Source: Chromatiaceae bacterium
Lineage (GTDB): Bacteria; Pseudomonadota; Gammaproteobacteria; Chromatiales; Chromatiaceae
NCBI GenBank assembly: GCA_012962365.1
Contig: DTXR01000736.1
Coordinates: forward strand, 1-8,434
Length of the DNA stretch: 8,434 nt
Reading direction: 5' to 3'
Below, piece after piece: positions 6,662-8,434 of the stretch (its first letter is position 1; every line of letters starts with the position of its first letter). A program made the position numbers and the translations under genes. Below the pieces are notes generated by a model. It searched no databases. It had not been told where the DNA came from and was given only the letters and a program-made list of their open reading frames with translations.

Positions 6662-7546
6662 CTAGTTCTTCGCATCCGGAATAAATTCCAGAGCACCATT
6701 CTTGTCTGCTTTAAACCTTCCCGTGATACCGGCCATCCTGCGCAGATCCTTGTACTTTGGGCTCAGAATAATTTCCCCGCTGGGGGTGACCCTGAACCGG
6801 CCGGCAAAACCGTCCTCGCCGCTACAGTCTTTGCAAACATTTGCCACCATCCCGGTCATTTCCGCCATACTGATCATGCCCCCCCAACCTTCGTCTTTAG
6901 CCGCGACTTTTTCCTTGATGGAAGCCAGCTTGCGCTGTTGTTCCTGCTCTTTGGTAAGGGCGGTAAGAGATGCCACTAGATTGGCTAGCGTCTCATCATC
7001 AAATTCGTCAAAAAGATCATCATCCGGATCGTCATCGTGATGGCGTTTTCTGTCCTTGAACTTCCGCAATTGGTTGTGCAGATAGATACCATACTGCCCG
7101 GCAACCATGGGGATATCCTTTTTGGGTTTACCTCGGCCGGTTTTTTTGTGGCAGAACTTGCACTCATCCAGGTATATCTCTCGCCCTTTCTCCGCATCGC
7201 CTGAATATAGTGGGATTTCCGGCAGATTCATGGCCTCCAGATCGATCGCCGCCAGATACTCGGAAATATCCTCGATATCCTTGTCCGTCATTTGCGTGAT
7301 AGCCGATGCCAGCACCATGGGTGCATACTCCCGAGTTCCATCACGGTAGTATTTCAACTCCTTGGCCAGATAACCGGCGGCCAGGCCGGCAAGTCGTGGA
7401 GAAAGCGCCCCTGGCGTACCCTGCCCGTACAGGCCATGACACAGTGCACAACTCTTATTGATACGCTTGGCGTTTTCAATGTCATACGCCAGGCCACTGC
7501 CGGAGAGCCAAAGCAGAGATAACAACATTATCACTCGGTATCGCAT
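6662..7546 (-). CDS. c4-like diheme cytochrome c with a degenerate third CXXC
   Basis: A 294-residue periplasmic protein with a Sec signal peptide of about 20 residues (cleaved after SGLA). The first class I domain has CALCH (33-37) and a normal axial-methionine context, TREYAPMVLAS (M77). The second has CKFCH (129-133), but the usual methionine position is replaced by a His- and Asp-rich loop, KRHHDDDPDDDLF (167-179). That heme may therefore use H169 or H170, or be five-coordinate. A third region of about 60 residues has CKDCS (238-242), where serine replaces the heme-binding histidine, so it probably holds no heme. Start choice: AGGAGGA lies about eight bases upstream of the ATG at 7546, inside the end of the preceding gene, whose stop codon directly abuts this ATG; tight co-translation with the tetraheme cytochrome is likely. 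The two-domain part resembles c4 cytochromes, which carry electrons to oxidases. Confidence 0.9.
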   Translation of the reverse strand: MRYRVIMLLSLLWLSGSGLAYDIENAKRINKSCALCHGLYGQGTPGALSPRLAGLAAGYLAKELKYYRDGTREYAPMVLASAITQMTDKDIEDISEYLAAIDLEAMNLPEIPLYSGDAEKGREIYLDECKFCHKKTGRGKPKKDIPMVAGQYGIYLHNQLRKFKDRKRHHDDDPDDDLFDEFDDETLANLVASLTALTKEQEQQRKLASIKEKVAAKDEGWGGMISMAEMTGMVANVCKDCSGEDGFAGRFRVTPSGEIILSPKYKDLRRMAGITGRFKADKNGALEFIPDAKN

Positions 7547-8341
7547 TTATTCTTCCTCCTCGGTGACTGTCTTCGTTCCTGTTTCTTTCGAGCTGTCGAC
7601 TCCCAGCAAGAAACGGGACTGTGATTTTATAGGCCTGTCTTTCGCCCAGTCAGGCATTACGGACGCCATCCCCGGCCATGGATTTCGAGGATATGGATAG
7701 GCGATCCGATACCAGCTTCGCCCACCATGGCAGCCAAAGCAGACTTCTCCGTTGGCCTTGCCCTGGCGTTCAATCGCTTCTTTCTTCAGATAGTTGACGT
7801 TGTGCATGTTGGTACGAAACAGTGAATGGCACACCATGCAGTCATTCTTGAATACGTCACGAGACTCCTCCCACGGCTTGGCCATGCCCAACATGATCTT
7901 GTAGTTGAACTCGCCATGACATAACAGACAGATTTCCGGGTCTACTTTCTTGGCCAGCGCGGGTTGCTGGTAACGGTCGTGTACATTGCTCGTAACCTCC
8001 TTGTTACCATTGTGGCCCTGATGACAAGTGTTGCACTTCAGATCCATCAGCTCCCGAGCCATTTTTCCAACCAGATGCCGCCGATGAAAACTGTCCTGCT
8101 CTCCTTCATAGGTATCCGTGGCCTGATACCACGCAAGGGTATCGGCGGCTTTCATTCCCGCCGGCGTTACCGGCAGAACTTTGCGTTCCAGGATCTCCTG
8201 ATGGCCGTCGGCTTCTTGGCTTTCTTGGCTAACATCGTCACCACCCTGGGGTTGACCAACGTGCTCAGCTTGTTCGTGCCCGAAAAGTGGCTGGCGGGAA
8301 GGCAGCAAGCGACTTGAGAATTGCCCAAAGGAGGGAACCAT
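7547..8341 (-). CDS. Tetraheme cytochrome c lacking a recognisable signal peptide (5' end uncertain or truncated)
   Basis: The open frame gives 264 residues with four standard heme sites: CNTCH (103-107), CLLCH (138-142), CMVCH (168-172) and CFGCH (201-205). The region from about residue 60 on (DTLAWYQATD, then QDSFHRRHLV before the first heme) looks like normal multiheme cytochrome sequence with extra histidines as axial ligands. The C-terminus ends in an acidic TVTEEEE tail. The first ~50 residues are wrong for an exported cytochrome: rich in Gln, Glu, Asp, His and Gly, with no hydrophobic stretch and no ribosome binding site at the ATG at 8341. An in-frame stop lies just upstream. Starting at the internal ATG at 8155 does not give a signal peptide either. 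The 5' end is therefore probably lost, rearranged or misassembled. The gene heads a run with the diheme cytochrome and DUF302. It is unrelated in layout to the tetraheme protein at 2901. Confidence 0.78.
   Translation of the reverse strand: MVPSFGQFSSRLLPSRQPLFGHEQAEHVGQPQGGDDVSQESQEADGHQEILERKVLPVTPAGMKAADTLAWYQATDTYEGEQDSFHRRHLVGKMARELMDLKCNTCHQGHNGNKEVTSNVHDRYQQPALAKKVDPEICLLCHGEFNYKIMLGMAKPWEESRDVFKNDCMVCHSLFRTNMHNVNYLKKEAIERQGKANGEVCFGCHGGRSWYRIAYPYPRNPWPGMASVMPDWAKDRPIKSQSRFLLGVDSSKETGTKTVTEEEE
8201..8317 (+). other. Hydrophobic + strand frame: possible 38-residue membrane protein or 3' remnant of a larger one
   Basis: From the ATG at 8201, with a weak AGGA upstream, the frame encodes 38 residues. 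They comprise one long hydrophobic segment (MAVGFLAFLANIVTTLG and onward) and a polar end, VPEKWLAGRQQAT, before TGA at 8315-8317. The frame stays open further left, opposite the cytochrome gene. It is the exact antisense of the signal-less N-terminus of the - strand tetraheme cytochrome, so only one of the two is likely real here. The FLANIV pattern is reminiscent of a last helix of a polytopic protein such as a heme-copper oxidase subunit I, but I cannot establish that. It could also be a chance reading of Glu/Gln/Asp codons in reverse. A + strand gene begins 75 bases downstream in the same direction. Confidence 0.3.
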
Positions 8342-8380
8342 AGGCGAAACGATCTCAGTGAAAACTACAATTCGTCAGAG

Positions 8381-8386
8381 AGGAGG
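8381..8386 (+). promoter_or_regulatory. Strong ribosome binding site for the gene leaving the window
   Basis: AGGAGG lies six bases before the ATG at 8393, an ideal Shine-Dalgarno spacing. It is the main reason for calling a gene start here. Confidence 0.75.
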
Positions 8387-8392
8387 TTCATA

Positions 8393-8434
8393 ATGGCTAA
8401 AGAGGTAGATTCCTGTGTGCAGTCGGCAGCAGGG
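8393..8434 (+). CDS. 5' end of a gene running off the window
   Basis: Only 14 codons are visible, reading MAKEVDSCVQSAAG, with no stop before the end of the window. The start is supported by a near-perfect ribosome binding site. There is no hydrophobic stretch so far, so an immediate Sec signal peptide is unlikely, and the sequence is too short to assign a product. It is divergent from the tetraheme cytochrome gene and lies downstream of the hydrophobic + strand frame ending at 8317. Confidence 0.6.
   Translation, partial: MAKEVDSCVQSAAG

Noticed and set aside
7964..8317. Full 117-residue + strand frame as a real gene
   Set aside because: Most of it is exact antisense to the heme-binding part of the tetraheme cytochrome, which is clearly coding. 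Only the right-hand hydrophobic end is kept as a low-confidence feature.
8366..8371. TACAAT as a -10 box for the gene at 8393
   Set aside because: No -35 partner, and the implied transcript start would fall almost on the ribosome binding site.
8340..8392. Short peptide behind AAAGGAGGGAACC, reading from ATA at 8340 to TAA overlapping the ATG at 8393
   Set aside because: ATA is not a credible start and the peptide is only about 17 residues; the GGAGGG may be accidental or part of the damaged junction.

Overview
The window looks like bacterial chromosome from a respiring Gram-negative proteobacterium, probably a gammaproteobacterium. The signs are Tat and Sec signal peptides, a UbiE-like methyltransferase, periplasmic class I and multiheme c-type cytochromes and a DUF302 protein. 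A sulfur-oxidising or similarly versatile anaerobic or microaerobic respirer would fit, but that is inference; no marker gene in the window fixes the taxon. It holds no RNA gene, insertion sequence, CRISPR array or phage gene that I can support.

Left block, + strand (about 80-5115): a small Tat-signal protein; a Tat-exported ferredoxin-type subunit with four [4Fe-4S] clusters (DsrO/HybA/PsrB type); a ten-helix NrfD/DsrP-type quinone-reactive membrane protein; a periplasmic tetraheme cytochrome with one rare CX3CH heme site; a UbiE/MenG-like SAM methyltransferase; and a small class I monoheme cytochrome c. Together they read as a membrane complex that moves electrons between the quinone pool (NrfD), periplasmic iron-sulfur clusters and c-type hemes. 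The small monoheme cytochrome is a candidate soluble carrier, and the methyltransferase may tailor the quinone. No molybdopterin or other catalytic subunit is present; it could lie left of the window, or the complex could work without one, as in Qrc- or ACIII-like modules.

Middle (about 5149-6086): two unrecognised proteins transcribed divergently, one with a basic N-terminus (- strand) and one very acidic (+ strand).

Right block, - strand (8341 down to 6124): a second, unrelated tetraheme cytochrome, a c4-like cytochrome with two true heme sites and a degenerate third CXXC, and a secreted DUF302 protein. They are tightly packed and probably one operon. The upstream end is odd: the tetraheme cytochrome has no signal peptide, and its hydrophilic first ~50 residues lie opposite a strongly hydrophobic + strand reading frame ending at 8317. 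A further + strand gene starts at 8393 behind an excellent ribosome binding site and leaves the window. This right edge may be a rearrangement junction, an assembly join, or the site of a small membrane protein gene.
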